From Deltaproteobacteria bacterium (GTDB lineage: Bacteria; Desulfobacterota; JAFDED01), in contig JAFDED010000029.1 of the NCBI GenBank assembly GCA_019310535.1, positions 1 to 64,000 on the forward strand: DNA of 64,000 nt, given 5' to 3'. A model generated the notes under the pieces. The model did no database searches, was not told where the DNA came from, and saw only the letters and a list, made by a program, of their open reading frames with translations. A program made the translations under genes and the position numbers. Positions 25,532 to 34,452 of the stretch are shown here, piece by piece; within the stretch, counting starts at the first letter, position 1; each line of letters starts with the position of its first letter.

Positions 25532-25659
25532 TTCCCTCTTTCTGCCGGATTGATGATTTATCTTTTCTGATTTGGGGGAAACCCTTTTGTAAAAGGGCTA
25601 TCCCCCAAGCCCCGTTCTTAAAACTTTTAATAGTAAAGTTCCTGAAAAAGAAAAAGAGG

Positions 25660-25699
25660 TATGGAGAAAAGACTTTTTATAAAAAATTTTTTCTCCATA
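25660..25699 (-). terminator. Hairpin downstream of the radical SAM gene
   Basis: Eleven-base arms TATGGAGAAAA and TTTTCTCCATA enclose 18 bases. On the minus strand a T-rich tract follows, so it could terminate transcription of the radical SAM gene. Its sequence is shared with the element at 27536-27606. Confidence 0.45.
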
Positions 25700-25758
25700 T
25701 CAGCTCAAGTTTCTCCTGCTTCAAATGAATTGCGCATATATTCTTAGTCATCACAACG

Positions 25759-27243
25759 TTACAGGATCGCGTCGAAATCCCTCGCCTCACCCGTGTAACC
25801 CCGGCGATTAATGCGCGAAGCCAGTGCCCTGATCCGGTAAATTGCCCGCTGGTAATCCGGCGATTCCATCACGGGGTTCTCGTGATAAACAAGCCCCGTG
25901 ATGGGATCCGGATGGGGATTTTTGATCAGCCCTTCAGCCAGGTATTTCTCCATTTGCCGGTGAAAGGGGGACCCCATGGTTATGGCGAACTTGGAAAGCC
26001 ATAGTTTGTGAATGAAGACTTCATGGGCTTTAAGAAATCGCAGGGTCTCCTCCAGGTCATCAGCGGACTCGCCCGGGAACCCGTAGAGAATCGAGACGCG
26101 GACGTTAAGGCCCGCTGAATGGGCATTCCTGATCAACGCTGCGTTTCGTTCCACTGTTGTCCCTTTTCGCATGAGGTTGAGGACGCGCTGACTTCCGCTT
26201 TCAAGCCCGGGTGCGATCGCCCGCATCCCGGCTTTATAGGAAAGTCGAAGGATCTCGGGCCTCAAGCCCTTCACCGATTGCAGCGCCCCGATCCAGATAA
26301 CTCCCAATTTCTCTCTGACCATGGCTTCCAGCAAGGCGACCCAGCTATCCATGTCGGCGTTGACTTCCTCATCCAGAAAAATGAACCGCCGCATTCCGTA
26401 GCGGTCCCGCTGGTGTGAGAGTTCAGCCATAACGTGCTCGGTTGAGCGTTTGCGGAAGCGGAAGGCGCAGGTCACGGCCGATGGATCGGAGCAAAACACA
26501 CAGTGTCCCCAGGAGCATCCCCGTGTGGCCAGGATGGGCAAAACTCCGTCATTGTATTGATTCATCCGGAAAGCGCTGAAGTCAGGGAAAGGGAGCTCAT
26601 CCAGGTTTTCCACGATCCCGGGCGGACCGGTGTCGCGGACCCCAATCTCATCCATATAATAAACTCCGGGGACTGCATTTAAGGGTTCTTTGGACTCCAG
26701 TATCCGAATCAAGGGCACCAGGTACAGCTCCGCTTCAAATGAGCATACGCCCTGGAAAGCTCCTGTGGAAGCCCATGAGCGGGCCACCTCGGGAACGCCG
26801 AACTGGGGTCCTCCCACCACCACCGGGATGCCCCATTCATCGCCGACATACCGGGCAAGGACATTACACTCCCTGAATCGCCCGGCGGTAGAAATGAGCG
26901 CCAGATCAAACGGGCTTTCAGCATGCCATCGACCTGCCAGATCCAATGCGGGCCTCATCGTACGGCTCGCCCTGAACGCTTCACTCGTTTTTTTCAGCTG
27001 TTTCAATGGTCCCTTAAAAGGTTGCATCCATGGAGAGTGGGATGCATACATTCGCGCACGGGCCATAATGGAACTCAGGGTCGTTTCTCTCCGTTGTCCA
27101 CGGTGTGCGGTTCTAACACCATGACTGGTCAGGTCCAGCAGTTTTACCTCCTGCCCGGCACCCTGAAGGACTGCCATCAAGTAAGCTGGACCCAGGGCGG
27201 GATACCGGACGTTGCTCTGAAAGTTAACTATCAAAATTCTCAT
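25759..27243 (-). CDS. B12-binding-type radical SAM protein
   Basis: This 494-residue protein has an N-terminal cobalamin-binding-like Rossmann domain (about 1-200, with PVVVGGPQFGVPEVA) and a radical SAM barrel from about 235. The iron-sulfur motif is RGCSWGHCVFC with Cys243, Cys248 and Cys251, a CX4CX2C spacing seen in part of this class instead of CX3CX2C. Later landmarks include GLESGSQRVLNLMRKGTT and VSILYGFPGESADDLEETL. The B12-binding histidine motif is not obvious, so cobalamin use is uncertain. Members of this group methylate or rearrange unreactive carbons. Its neighbours suggest a modified surface glycan or lipid as substrate. Confidence 0.87.
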   Translation of the reverse strand: MRILIVNFQSNVRYPALGPAYLMAVLQGAGQEVKLLDLTSHGVRTAHRGQRRETTLSSIMARARMYASHSPWMQPFKGPLKQLKKTSEAFRASRTMRPALDLAGRWHAESPFDLALISTAGRFRECNVLARYVGDEWGIPVVVGGPQFGVPEVARSWASTGAFQGVCSFEAELYLVPLIRILESKEPLNAVPGVYYMDEIGVRDTGPPGIVENLDELPFPDFSAFRMNQYNDGVLPILATRGCSWGHCVFCSDPSAVTCAFRFRKRSTEHVMAELSHQRDRYGMRRFIFLDEEVNADMDSWVALLEAMVREKLGVIWIGALQSVKGLRPEILRLSYKAGMRAIAPGLESGSQRVLNLMRKGTTVERNAALIRNAHSAGLNVRVSILYGFPGESADDLEETLRFLKAHEVFIHKLWLSKFAITMGSPFHRQMEKYLAEGLIKNPHPDPITGLVYHENPVMESPDYQRAIYRIRALASRINRRGYTGEARDFDAIL

Positions 27244-27388
27244 ATTTATTTAGGATTATCCTATCAGGTCAGCAAATAAACCTTTAATTGTAATTGCTTG
27301 ATTTTTAGTAAATTCTTTTTGCTTAACCATTGGAGCGAAAGCTGTGATTCAATACCGACCAAACCTTAATGGCATTCAGGTTCTATGA

Positions 27389-27424
27389 GGGGTGGCCCGG
27401 ACGACAAGTCGTCCGGGCCACCCC
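27389..27424. repeat. 36-base palindrome, type copy of a dispersed family
   Basis: Two perfect 17-base arms (GGGGTGGCCCGGACGAC and its complement) flank a two-base AA centre. Related copies occur at 29374-29409 and 29488-29519, with degenerate ones in the two composite repeats at 23.5 and 33.6 kb. Either RNA strand would form a very stable hairpin. Confidence 0.92.
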
Positions 27425-27535
27425 AACAACATCCTTCATCTATCATTGGCGGCAATTTGACTGTAATATCGTTGATCAATGTGTTGCTGATCAAATTCTA
27501 TATTTATTTTATATTTTGTTATGTAGGGAGACAAA

Positions 27536-27606
27536 ACCTTTTTGTAAAACCTCCGCACGGGGGACGTTTTTCTCCATGCCTCTTTTACAAAAGGATTATC
27601 CTCCTA
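27536..27606 (-). terminator. Inverted repeat downstream of the flippase gene
   Basis: CCTTTTTGTAAAA and TTTTACAAAAGG form the arms of a long hairpin just after the flippase stop. Read on the minus strand it includes CCTTTTGTAAAAGAGG and CATGGAGAAAA, also found in similar form at 25,590-25,670. Confidence 0.45.
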
Positions 27607-27619
27607 TTCCAAAACATGT

Positions 27620-29101
27620 TCATGCTTTATCCTGCAGGGCGCTTCTCAGAAGACCAATAAGCTCGCTGTAAAGACCAGACTCTCCCACCCGCAGGGCGCA
27701 GTAATAAAAGGCGAGCCCAAGGATTATGGAACTCGCTGCCAGAGATAGGCCCGAGACGCTTAAGTACAGCCCTCCAATGTACCGGTATGCAAGCAATATC
27801 GCTAACATCGCAGCACTAAGCCAGGCCGAGGGGAGCAGGGACCTGATGATGTGTCCCATGGGGAAGCGCAGCAGCCGGCACAGGACAAGCTGGGCGATCA
27901 TAAATGCCGATACGGAAGATACACTGATGCCCGCCGCCACTCCGGCAGTGCCAAAGGGGATTCCCGCCGCCACACAGCCTATGGTTAAGACAAGGGCCGC
28001 AAGGGTCACCTTGAGTGCCACATCGGGCCTCCCGCATGCCCTGAAAGCGCTGTTGACAGGAGCACCGATGGATTTGGCCAGCCCGGCGGCCACCATGATC
28101 TGAAGCGGGCGCACGGCCGGCCGCCAGTGCTCGCCAAATATCCCCGTCACCAACTCCGGTGCCAGTGCCATCAGTCCCACCAGCATTGGCATAATAATGA
28201 TGGAGAGATGTTTGATGGTGGTCAGGTAGCCTCGTACCATCCGGGGCGGGTCATCCTGAACCCGGGAAAACGCGGGATACACCGCGCTCATGACAGCTAT
28301 GGAAATTTTTTGCAGGGGCAGTGTTATAATGCGGTAGGCCATGCCGTATAAACCCAGCGCTGTGGATCCCAGGAATCGTCCAACAAGGGCGTAATCCACG
28401 TTGGTATACAGATAGGCCGCCATGTTGTCCCCCATGACGTTGGCGCCGAACCCCATGAGTTCCCGGAAATGCCGCCAGGAGAAGCGGAACCCCGGACGCC
28501 AAGGATAAGAAACCCAGTAGAGACCGGTGGCAATGGCGCGCTGAATCACTTTTCCAGCCACAATACTCCAGACACCCGCCCCTGCGAGAGCAAGTCCGAC
28601 GGAGGAAATCCCGAACCCGACGGCTGCCGCTACATCGCACCGGGCCAGGTGCCGAAATCGCATTTCCCTCTCCAGCAGGGTCCGATGGACGAGCCCCAGC
28701 GAACCCACCATGAAGTTCAGGGAAAGCACGGGAAGCACGGCTTCCAGTGCCGGCGTCCGGAAAAAGGAGGCCAGCATCGGAGCCAACAGGGTGAATGTAA
28801 CCAGAAGACCGGCGCCCATGAGAGCGGCTGACCAGAAGGTGGAATCAAGGTGTCCAGGGGTCGGATCCTTGCGCTGGATCAGCGCAGCGCCCAGCCCCAG
28901 TTCGTTTATGGTGAATGCTAGGGCGACAAAAATCATCGACATGGTGACCACGCCGAAATCTTCCGGCACCAGCAGGCGGGCCAGAACGGCTGTGGCAACC
29001 AGATCAATGAGGGATTGACAGCTATTAGAGATGTTCTTCCATAGAACCCCCAGGGCCGTTCGAACTCTCAGGCCCGCCTGCAGTTCCCCGTTATTGTCCA
29101 T
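27620..29101 (-). CDS. Polysaccharide flippase (Wzx/MOP superfamily)
   Basis: This multipass membrane protein has 12 to 14 predicted helices and the Polysacc_synt/WzxC pattern. The landmarks DLVATAVLARLLVPEDFGVV and GFGANVMGDNMAAYLYTNVD are typical. Such proteins flip lipid-linked oligosaccharides across the inner membrane. The ATG at 29101 gives 493 residues (MDNNGELQ); an upstream in-frame start at 29137 would add twelve unlikely residues. It sits among glycosyltransferases on the same strand and probably exports the glycan they build. Confidence 0.92.
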   Translation of the reverse strand: MDNNGELQAGLRVRTALGVLWKNISNSCQSLIDLVATAVLARLLVPEDFGVVTMSMIFVALAFTINELGLGAALIQRKDPTPGHLDSTFWSAALMGAGLLVTFTLLAPMLASFFRTPALEAVLPVLSLNFMVGSLGLVHRTLLEREMRFRHLARCDVAAAVGFGISSVGLALAGAGVWSIVAGKVIQRAIATGLYWVSYPWRPGFRFSWRHFRELMGFGANVMGDNMAAYLYTNVDYALVGRFLGSTALGLYGMAYRIITLPLQKISIAVMSAVYPAFSRVQDDPPRMVRGYLTTIKHLSIIIMPMLVGLMALAPELVTGIFGEHWRPAVRPLQIMVAAGLAKSIGAPVNSAFRACGRPDVALKVTLAALVLTIGCVAAGIPFGTAGVAAGISVSSVSAFMIAQLVLCRLLRFPMGHIIRSLLPSAWLSAAMLAILLAYRYIGGLYLSVSGLSLAASSIILGLAFYYCALRVGESGLYSELIGLLRSALQDKA

Positions 29102-29373
29102 CAATCCCAATGAAATCCATCCCCTCGACCACAACACCCGGAACAGAAGGTGGACTCTTTAATATGCAAAAGCCAAAGGCGAATAAAAACAACCGCATAT
29201 CGGGTGTATCAGCCAGACGCTCGCTTAAAAATTATTAGAATTATCAACTTAGTTCAGAGAAATGTTTACTAATTACTCCATTATAAAGAATAAAGAGCCT
29301 TTTCGAGTAGAAATATTGGACCGAAAACCATGATTCAACAATGTTGAAATGTATACACTACCATGATATCCGT

Positions 29374-29409
29374 GGGGTGGCCCAGACAATTCATTGTCCG
29401 GGCTGCGCA
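29374..29409. repeat. Imperfect palindrome copy
   Basis: GGGGTGGCCCAGACAAT and ATTGTCCGGGCTGC form imperfect arms around TC. The core matches the palindrome at 27389 with paired compensating changes in the centre (GACAAT/ATTGTC instead of GACGAC/GTCGTC). Confidence 0.75.
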
Positions 29410-29487
29410 GCAGCAAGAAGTGATTCCGTTTTCCTTTAATATAGGGTGGCAGTGTTTTGTTGCGCCGGGTAAATCCTCTTGTCGCTT

Positions 29488-29519
29488 CGCGACCCGGACG
29501 ACAAGTCGTCCGATCCACC
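29488..29519. repeat. Imperfect palindrome copy
   Basis: GCGACCCGGACGAC and GTCGTCCGATCCACCC flank AA; the inner CGGACGAC/GTCGTCCG arms are perfect. Confidence 0.75.
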
Positions 29520-29677
29520 CACTTAACACTATCTTTGATAGCTTGGTTTGGACCTCTGGTGTTCCCGCGCAATTACATATTACCAATTGGTTACTGATTT
29601 ACCTTGATAATACTAAAAATTATTGTATTCAACCCCTCCGCTCTTGTAAAGGTTGATTTCTCAGTGGTACAGGGTTT

Positions 29678-31420
29678 TCATGGTCCGCGCGCCGTGTTTT
29701 CGCCTTCTTGGCGAGGTTGGGCCGCCAGGGCGGCGGCGACCGGAACGCGGTAGACATAAATGGAATATCCCACCCGGGCCGCGGGCTCCCTCTCTCTGAG
29801 CCACTGAAACCGCTGTTTGTTCCGGTGATGCAGGTTATACAGTTCATTGACCCGAATGGCGTAATTACCCGGCATGGGATGGAGCGCACGGTATGGCGTG
29901 ATGGATTTTCCAGCCACTCCGTAGTAGGATGGATTCACATTCCCCCGGAGATCCATATGGAGGTCCGAGATACGCTCACGATGCAGGTACTTTCTCAACA
30001 GGATCAGATCCTGTCCCCAGTCAATATTGGAGTCAAGCAGGTAACGGGGTCCGTTTTTGGGGCCGCCTATCAAACCATTGAAATATGCCAGATAATGGGG
30101 ATATATGCCAACCGCAGAGACGGCATGCCAGAGGACAAGCACGGCCATGAGCGCGTACCATCCCCATCTACGAGGTATCCGTACAACCAGCCTGCTGCAC
30201 CAGATGAATAAGAAGGGATAGATGGGGAGGATGTGCCGGTGCCCGATGTTCATGGGGCTTGTAAGCGCCATTGCATAAAAGACAAGGGGCGGAGCCAAGA
30301 GGAATATGCGATCCTTCCACATCAGGGAGGGGGCTTTGGAAAAAGGCAACATACTCAAAAGAATCAGCAACAGAAAAGGGATAGTTGTCTTGATGAGTGT
30401 GGAGACTATGAAGTAATACCACCACCCATGTTTGGAGTATTGTCCCATGAGGTAAGCGTCATGGCCCTGTCGGAAGTGGCGCATGAGGTATGATATCCCC
30501 TTAAAATAAGAAGGTGCAGGGATGGGGGCTTCAACGGCTGCCCGGAAGCCCAGTTTCTTCCAGGTGGGCTTATGGGAGGAGGAAGCAGCCGTTTTCAGTT
30601 TGCTGATCATTTCCGGGTCGGTGGCAAGAGGTTTAAACTCCATTCCGTAAAAGAGAAAAATTACCATCCCCGCGATAATAAGGACTCCCATCCAGCGGAC
30701 ACAGCCGCGAATGAGCCCCCTCCATCTATTTTGTATCTGCGCAACAATTTCTTTTTCCAGCATCCTGCCGGGGATCATCAGAACAAAGGTCAGAGGAATG
30801 AGGATCAGGCCGCTGAATTTCGTAGTCGCGGCCAGCCCCACCATCAAACCGGCGCACAAAAGGTTACCCGGGGATGGTGCCCGATGGAACCTCCACCATG
30901 CGTAGAGGGCCGCCGTGATGAAAAGGCTGATGCCGAGGTCCATGGTGGCCAGCCGCGTGTGGGCCAGAATATTGGGGTCAAAAGTATATAATGTCAGGGC
31001 AAAAAGTCCTGCCCACGGGCCATACAGAGTGGTGGACCACCGACATACAACCATCCCCAGCAACAGAGAAAGGATCACCGTGGGCAATCGCGCCAGGAAA
31101 GCGATTATATCCAGGTCGCGGCGATGTGTATCAAAAAATCGTCGGGCGAAACGCCAGGCATTTTTCTCATGCCAACTCGGGTCTTCCAACGGCAGATACA
31201 ATTTCGGGCGCCACGCCAGGAGGGGCGCGGCGGCAAGCAGCTTCATCAGGGGAGGCTCATCCAGATTAAGCCGGAAATCATTGGTGCGCAAGTAAGAAAG
31301 CCCGGCAGGGATGTGTACATATTCATCTTCGGTGAGCGATTTCTGGCGCATGCTCATGATGCACTGCAGTGCCAGCGCCAATAAAAGAAGGGCCGCTATG
31401 GCGCGATGGGTCCGGTTCAC
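29678..31420 (-). CDS. GT39-like membrane glycosyltransferase (1)
   Basis: This GT-C fold protein of about 580 residues has some eleven membrane helices. The first large periplasmic loop carries the acidic motif LTEDEYVHIPAG and LDEPPLMKLLAA, as in PMT/ArnT-type enzymes that take sugars from polyprenyl phosphate. The GTG at 31420 overlaps the stop of the upstream gene (GTGA) and has GGAGG just upstream, so it is preferred over the GTG at 31438. It is probably translated with the following 656-residue relative. The acceptor is unknown. Confidence 0.87.
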   Translation of the reverse strand: MNRTHRAIAALLLLALALQCIMSMRQKSLTEDEYVHIPAGLSYLRTNDFRLNLDEPPLMKLLAAAPLLAWRPKLYLPLEDPSWHEKNAWRFARRFFDTHRRDLDIIAFLARLPTVILSLLLGMVVCRWSTTLYGPWAGLFALTLYTFDPNILAHTRLATMDLGISLFITAALYAWWRFHRAPSPGNLLCAGLMVGLAATTKFSGLILIPLTFVLMIPGRMLEKEIVAQIQNRWRGLIRGCVRWMGVLIIAGMVIFLFYGMEFKPLATDPEMISKLKTAASSSHKPTWKKLGFRAAVEAPIPAPSYFKGISYLMRHFRQGHDAYLMGQYSKHGWWYYFIVSTLIKTTIPFLLLILLSMLPFSKAPSLMWKDRIFLLAPPLVFYAMALTSPMNIGHRHILPIYPFLFIWCSRLVVRIPRRWGWYALMAVLVLWHAVSAVGIYPHYLAYFNGLIGGPKNGPRYLLDSNIDWGQDLILLRKYLHRERISDLHMDLRGNVNPSYYGVAGKSITPYRALHPMPGNYAIRVNELYNLHHRNKQRFQWLREREPAARVGYSIYVYRVPVAAALAAQPRQEGENTARGP

Positions 31421-33387
31421 GGCGCCTCCGCTTTGCACGGGTGCCAGTACAATTGGTCATCCGCGGGAACCCGTACTAATCGATAACACGTTTTGTGGGG
31501 ATAAGCCCGGCGGAGGATCATGTTGCGGTATCCCAGGTCGCGGGCGAACAGCACATCGTCGTCCAGCCGGGGGGAGTTCCAGAACATCCCGCTCCACCCG
31601 CGAAAGCCCGGATCCACGAAAATCAAGGCATTGTGCAGACCGCGCTGCTTGACCTGGCGGGCGATGCGGGGATTGACAAACCGGGCATACCTCTCCATCC
31701 ACAGCGGCACCCGGTGGGAAAGGGCGAACACCACTGATACGGCCAGGAGGAATACCACGAAGCACCGGGCATTCACAGTGTCCACTCTGAACCCCAGACC
31801 GCGCACGAAGGCTGGAGTGCTGCGGATGCCCCGCGACGTCAGCAAGCAAAGGCACGGGATGAGCTCGAAAAAGTACCTCGGTCCCAGGTGGAGGTCCTGC
31901 CCGAAGTAAAAAAAATACAGGGCCATGACTGAAAGGATCGGGGCGAAGAAAAAAGCATCCCACGGGTTGCGCTTACGGGCCGCGGCCGCGATAAAAATAA
32001 AGCACAAAGACGGAATGGGCCACTGGAAGAGGAATTCATTGAGCCCCCACAGGTTGCTGGCGGTGTTCATCAGGCCCCTCCACGGCGTATGTACCACCCC
32101 CCAGGACCGAGGCCCGAAGCCCATGGACTGGGCGGACCCGAATCGGGCCTCATAGCCGAAGGTGAAGGCGTCGCCCGTGAGCGCATTATTGTATAGCAGA
32201 AACAGGGCAGCGAAGGCTGCAAATCCCAGAAGACCCGCCGCTGCCGCGCCGACAGTCCGCCTGGGTCTCCGAACAATCCTGGCCATAAACCATAAAGCCG
32301 TGGGCAGGCCGATCCCCAGGGCGGTAAGCGGGCGAATGATAAACATCATGCCCAGGCACAACCCTGCCGCAAGCCCCGCCCGGGGAGACAAGGTGCGGAT
32401 ACATCGAGCCGCGCTCCACAAAAACAGGGTTGCGAACAGCAGGGCCGTGGGATGAGCCATGAAGCTGGCCGACATGAACCACAAGAAAGGGGAGAGACTC
32501 CCCAGGAGCATACCCAACCGGGCTGTTTTTTCCCCGTACGTTTCCTTTCCCAGCCAGTAGATCAAAATGGCCGAGACTGAGCCCGCCAATGGGTTGATCA
32601 GCCATGGGGCCCCGATCCACTGCCCCAGGGTCAGCATTATGGGGTGGCCCGGGGAGTACACGGAGTACCATCGCCCCTCATCCATGATGTGTTCAAGGGC
32701 AAAAAATTCCACATGCGGCGGCGGATGAAGAAAGAGATCACCCCCGGCAAATATCCTGGACTGGAAGACCATGGAGACCTCGTCCCCGATGGAGGGCATG
32801 TGGCAGAAGAGAAACCATGCAAAAAAATTGGTTATGGCCAGAACACAGAGGAAAATGGGAAATGGTCTTCCTGCAATCCGCATCAAGCGCCGCCGCAGGC
32901 TATCCAGGGCTTCCGCCTGTCTCCGGTATATTCGTTCAAAAAGGGATGCGGCAATCAGCAGTACCCCTGCGACCCAAAAGACGTGAATCAGTAAATTCCG
33001 AAAAGAAATGGCAAAGAACCGCGGCGTAGGAGGGGGGAGGTTAAGCCCGAATTTAGGAAAACAAATATTACTGAACAGAAAAAAGCTAAACAGCAAGGAA
33101 AGAAGTACAAGGTACCGCCTTTGATTCTTCAAGATTGTGCGAATGAGAGGGGGGAATCCGCACCGGATCAAAAGAAAAACCCACAAAATGACCAGTATGG
33201 TCAACGTCGCCAGGCCGAAAAGTCGCAGGGAAGGAGACGGACGGAAAGAGACGCCCTCGAATCCGAAGCCCCACATACCATGCTGATAACGGATCAGAGC
33301 AACGGCGGCAGCCAGAAGAAAGCTCAGAAGGCCAGCTATCCAGAAGCAATTTCGAGATTCGAGACTAGAAAATTCGAATTTTAACAT
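31417..33387 (-). CDS. GT39-like membrane glycosyltransferase (2)
   Basis: This 656-residue multipass protein has about twelve helices and a GT-C-style motif MPSIGDEVSMVFQSRIFAGG followed by the HPPPHVEFFALE loop. It resembles dolichyl-phosphate-mannose-protein mannosyltransferase-like proteins of bacterial surface polymer clusters. It is first in the minus-strand pair, and its stop overlaps the next start. A long cytoplasmic or interfacial stretch precedes the catalytic loop and there are four N-terminal helices, an arrangement slightly different from its neighbour. Confidence 0.82.
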   Translation of the reverse strand: MLKFEFSSLESRNCFWIAGLLSFLLAAAVALIRYQHGMWGFGFEGVSFRPSPSLRLFGLATLTILVILWVFLLIRCGFPPLIRTILKNQRRYLVLLSLLFSFFLFSNICFPKFGLNLPPPTPRFFAISFRNLLIHVFWVAGVLLIAASLFERIYRRQAEALDSLRRRLMRIAGRPFPIFLCVLAITNFFAWFLFCHMPSIGDEVSMVFQSRIFAGGDLFLHPPPHVEFFALEHIMDEGRWYSVYSPGHPIMLTLGQWIGAPWLINPLAGSVSAILIYWLGKETYGEKTARLGMLLGSLSPFLWFMSASFMAHPTALLFATLFLWSAARCIRTLSPRAGLAAGLCLGMMFIIRPLTALGIGLPTALWFMARIVRRPRRTVGAAAAGLLGFAAFAALFLLYNNALTGDAFTFGYEARFGSAQSMGFGPRSWGVVHTPWRGLMNTASNLWGLNEFLFQWPIPSLCFIFIAAAARKRNPWDAFFFAPILSVMALYFFYFGQDLHLGPRYFFELIPCLCLLTSRGIRSTPAFVRGLGFRVDTVNARCFVVFLLAVSVVFALSHRVPLWMERYARFVNPRIARQVKQRGLHNALIFVDPGFRGWSGMFWNSPRLDDDVLFARDLGYRNMILRRAYPHKTCYRLVRVPADDQLYWHPCKAEAP

Positions 33388-33567
33388 TGCGTCATGAATT
33401 CATGGATAACAAGATTGCTTCTGTCCCGACACGATTTGCAAATATCGGGAACGAGCGAAAGATTTATTTGCGGGGACTCCGAATTCTTGTGAGTTAGCCA
33501 AACCTGTATACCATTATCCGGGATGAGCGTCAATATGGGGGAGCCTGCCTGTCAATAGCAAATTAAA

Positions 33568-33677
33568 TTGTCCGGGCCACCCATGGGCTCCGTTACTCCA
33601 CCCCGGAGCGGGAGGTGATCCTCCGGATCCACAATTACCCCTTTTCCCTTTGGAAATTATGGGGTAACTCCTGTTTC
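33568..33677 (-). repeat. Composite repeat, right copy (inverted)
   Basis: On the minus strand this matches the left copy at 23424-23548 through GTGGATCCGG, GCTCCGGGGTGGAG and TAACGGAGCCCATG, and ends in a half copy of the palindrome (GGGTGGCCCGGACAA). The outer end motif GAAATTNTGGGG...CCTGTT is repeated at 33733-33758 and at 23638-23667. Confidence 0.75.
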
Positions 33678-33765
33678 ACTTCCGGATTGCTTTATGCTAT
33701 TAAAATCAAAAAGTATTTTGGTAAATTACCATGAAATTGTGGGGAAAGCCCTGTTCAGAAAAGTG

Positions 33766-33794
33766 TTGAAATCTTAACAAAATTGATATATAAA
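33766..33794 (+). promoter_or_regulatory. Sigma-70-like promoter
   Basis: TTGAAA at 33766-33771 and TATAAA at 33789-33794 are separated by 17 bases, reading into the molybdopterin-domain gene 35 bases downstream. Confidence 0.6.
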
Positions 33795-33828
33795 AGACGC
33801 ATATTATTCAATGGAAGAGGTCTTATAC

Positions 33829-34419
33829 ATGTCGGTTCTCAAACGGCTGAACGTACCGGTGTTCAAGGCGGGGGGCATGATCAGTGTCGATCCTTCCGAA
33901 TATACCCTGGCGAGCATCGGCATGGTGAAGGAGGAGAAGCGCTTTACGTGGAAGGAGTTGGAGGGTCTCCCCAGGACCACTGTCAACGCTCGGCTCACTT
34001 CGGTCTCAGGGTGGTCGGTGCGCGCCGACTGGGACGGGATACTGTGGCGAGATTTCCTGAATACCATAGCTGTTGAACCGGCGGCCAGCCACGTCGTATT
34101 CGTCAGCATTAATGAGGGTTACCGTACCACCGTGTCCCTTACGGACTTGGATCATCCCCGAGTCCTCATGGCCACCGGCGTGAGAGGCGAGCCGCTGGAG
34201 ACCGAGTACGGCGGCCCCCTCCGCATGGTGATTCCACATCTTTATGGGTACAAAAGCTGTAAATGGCTGGGCACCATCCAGTTCACGGATCACGTGGTAA
34301 CGGGTTACTGGGAGGCGCGGGGATATACGGAATCCGGCATCATCGAGCCCGGCTTCACCTTGGACGTAAACACTAACAACCGACGTGAAATCCCCGGCGG
34401 GGAGGTCACCGATTTTTGA
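33829..34419 (+). CDS. Molybdopterin-dependent oxidoreductase domain protein with Ser for Cys
   Basis: The 196-residue protein consists of the sulfite-oxidase/YedY-type molybdopterin-binding domain. Landmarks are LTSVSGWS at 56-63, WRDFLNTI, and the C-terminal GGPLRMVIPHLYGYKSCKW. In this family the motif normally reads xCVxGWS, the cysteine ligating molybdenum; here serine 58 occupies that place. No signal peptide is seen. The ATG at 33829 has GGAAGAGG at good distance, so the in-frame ATG at 33811 is less likely. The domain assignment is firm; catalytic competence is doubtful or altered. Confidence 0.85.
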   Translation: MSVLKRLNVPVFKAGGMISVDPSEYTLASIGMVKEEKRFTWKELEGLPRTTVNARLTSVSGWSVRADWDGILWRDFLNTIAVEPAASHVVFVSINEGYRTTVSLTDLDHPRVLMATGVRGEPLETEYGGPLRMVIPHLYGYKSCKWLGTIQFTDHVVTGYWEARGYTESGIIEPGFTLDVNTNNRREIPGGEVTDF

Positions 34420-34452
34420 TCACCTGATACTCAAGAGAATGGCACGCCGGGA

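Larger units (their letters stand above)
27244..27619. other. Intergenic region with palindrome and terminator-like inverted repeat
   Basis: No gene is supported. The stretch contains the 36-base palindrome at 27389 and the inverted repeat at 27536-27606. Confidence 0.55.
29138..29677. other. Intergenic region with two palindrome copies
   Basis: No gene is supported in these 540 bases. Imperfect copies of the dispersed palindrome lie at 29374-29409 and 29488-29519, separated by about 80 bases. Confidence 0.55.
33388..33828. other. Intergenic region holding the right flanking repeat
   Basis: No gene is supported. The composite repeat (33568-33677) and another copy of its end motif at 33733-33758 occupy the centre; a sigma-70-like promoter lies at 33766-33794. 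Confidence 0.6.
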
